From: Oligoflexia bacterium
GTDB taxonomy: Bacteria > Bdellovibrionota > UBA1018
Direction: 5' to 3'
Assembly: GCA_903928955.1 (NCBI GenBank)
Contig: CAIYTD010000388.1
Coordinates: forward strand, 1-5,992
Length of the DNA: 5,992 nt
Below, piece after piece: positions 5,114 to 5,992 of this stretch. Made by a program: the position numbers and the translations under genes. A model generated the notes under the pieces. The model was given only the letters and a program-made list of their open reading frames with translations. It ran no database searches and had not been told where the DNA came from. Every line of letters starts with the position of its first letter. The stretch's first letter is position 1.

Positions 5114-5992
5114 TGCCATAAAATAGTGCATGTTCCAATTAAGACGATAGAGACAATGCTTTGGTGTTCGACTCTCGGATAGGCATGAAGGAATGCATGC
5201 TTGAGTTCGATCAAGATCCATATTCCAAAAACTACTAATGGAAGAATGCTGATGTTACCTCGAAGAAGGTATCGAACCGTAATAAATAGACATCCTCCTC
5301 CAATGAGAGTGGCAGCTGCTAATTTGATAAGACTTTGTACTTCCAGCCCGCTGACGGCGCAGCAAAAAAGGAATAAAAAGCAAATTCCAATAAATTTCTT
5401 TTTTGTCCATTGAACGGTTAATTTTTCAAAAAATAGTTTTAAAAGGATTAAAAGAAGGGTTACAAAAATAAATTCCACTACGTCTTGTAGGCAATCTAGA
5501 AGAGGTAGATAGGAATTAAGCCGTTCTGTGCTTCCCCAGGTAGGAGTGGTGGAAGGAAGAAAGTGATATGCAAAAGCAAGCAGGGATGTGCCTAAAATTC
5601 CACTAAATAAGCCACTCAAGCTATCTATTGGTTTTGGTAATCGATTTTTTTCTTTTGCTAGATGGTGAATATATCCAAAAATAGTTGCTATACATCCAGA
5701 AGTAAAAACAAGTTTTAACAAACCAAATAATATAAGAGTAGTCCACTGGTGAAGCTTCGGCTGCTCAGTAGAAAATTGTGCTAATTTAGCTGGCAAATGA
5801 TTCAAAAAGAGTACGATTCCTGTAGCTGTAAAGAGCCAGGCGATAAAATAGAAAGTTTTTATTTCAAATTTCTTTTGAGTCCAACTAATGAGCGAGTAAA
5901 TTAATCCTACAATAAAAACAACAGAGACAATTAGAAATGAAAATATTCTAATAATATTTAAAATATTTTGATGATTTAAAAAATTGGAGCGA
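5080..5992 (-). CDS. Multi-pass membrane protein of unknown family, 5' end beyond the window
   Basis: I do not recognise this family. The minus-strand frame ending with the stop at 5080-5082 stays open to the window edge: reading upstream of the TTG at 5805 I find no stop and no ATG, GTG or TTG in frame through 5991. The visible part is 303 residues. It is strongly hydrophobic, with about nine possible membrane spans at roughly 11-36, 46-63, 83-105, 125-145, 170-188, 199-216, 220-243, 248-268 and 277-294, and short loops such as LAKEKNRLPKP. The TTG at 5805 lies at the end of the second span, so it is an unlikely start; a 241-residue call from there would cut off two helices. Histidine and aromatic residues sit near several membrane edges, but I see no catalytic motif. 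The C-terminus ends in a short basic tail (WHYRLERLAISK). It could be a transporter or the sensor half of a membrane protein. Its 3' end overlaps ribE by 34 bp. Confidence 0.7.
   Translation of the reverse strand, partial: RSNFLNHQNILNIIRIFSFLIVSVVFIVGLIYSLISWTQKKFEIKTFYFIAWLFTATGIVLFLNHLPAKLAQFSTEQPKLHQWTTLILFGLLKLVFTSGCIATIFGYIHHLAKEKNRLPKPIDSLSGLFSGILGTSLLAFAYHFLPSTTPTWGSTERLNSYLPLLDCLQDVVEFIFVTLLLILLKLFFEKLTVQWTKKKFIGICFLFLFCCAVSGLEVQSLIKLAAATLIGGGCLFITVRYLLRGNISILPLVVFGIWILIELKHAFLHAYPRVEHQSIVSIVLIGTCTILWHYRLERLAISK

Noticed and set aside
5201..5413. Basic 70-residue plus-strand frame opposite the membrane protein
   Set aside because: It is an antisense shadow: the minus-strand frame has clear membrane-helix composition throughout.

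Overview
The window is a compact bacterial chromosome segment from a Gram-negative organism. MsbA and the heptose phosphatase GmhB both point to lipopolysaccharide. The G+C content looks to be about 40-45 % in the stretches I sampled. The single-chain (dimeric-type) glycyl-tRNA synthetase and the style of the MsbA protein remind me most of Bdellovibrionota or other delta-type lineages. That placement is from memory, not a search, and is tentative.

Layout. Positions 1 to about 83 are a very AT-rich scrap (about 15 G/C in 83 bases) that encodes the start of a C2H2-type zinc finger resembling those of giant DNA viruses. It abuts, through about 7 shared bases, the broken 3' end of a glycyl-tRNA synthetase gene on the minus strand (real homology 886 to about 77). 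Upstream of that gene, on the same strand, lies msbA (2658-937). A 70-bp divergent gap separates msbA from gmhB (2729-3310, plus). gmhB converges on recO (4093-3266, minus) and their coding ends overlap by 45 bp. A 71-bp divergent gap then leads to a two-gene plus-strand unit: a 100-residue SMR/ArnE-like membrane protein (4165-4467) and riboflavin synthase ribE (4472-5113), 4 bp apart. ribE converges with a multi-pass membrane protein on the minus strand, with a 34-bp coding overlap. That last gene stays open to the right edge of the window, so it is larger than its first internal start-like codon suggests.

How the genes relate. msbA and gmhB share a divergent intergenic region and both serve LPS: GmhB makes the heptose precursor of the core, and MsbA flips lipid A-core across the inner membrane. 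glyQS and recO are housekeeping genes. The SMR-like protein is apparently co-transcribed with ribE. It lacks the catalytic glutamate of the drug/proton antiporters and carries a glutamate in helix 3 instead, so it is probably not an ordinary drug pump.

No stretch longer than 300 bp lacks a gene. I saw no tRNA, rRNA, CRISPR array, insertion sequence or FMN riboswitch. The two items most worth following are the bacterial/virus-like junction near position 80 and the atypical SMR-like protein coupled to ribE. I did not find convincing evidence of a wholly new multi-gene system.
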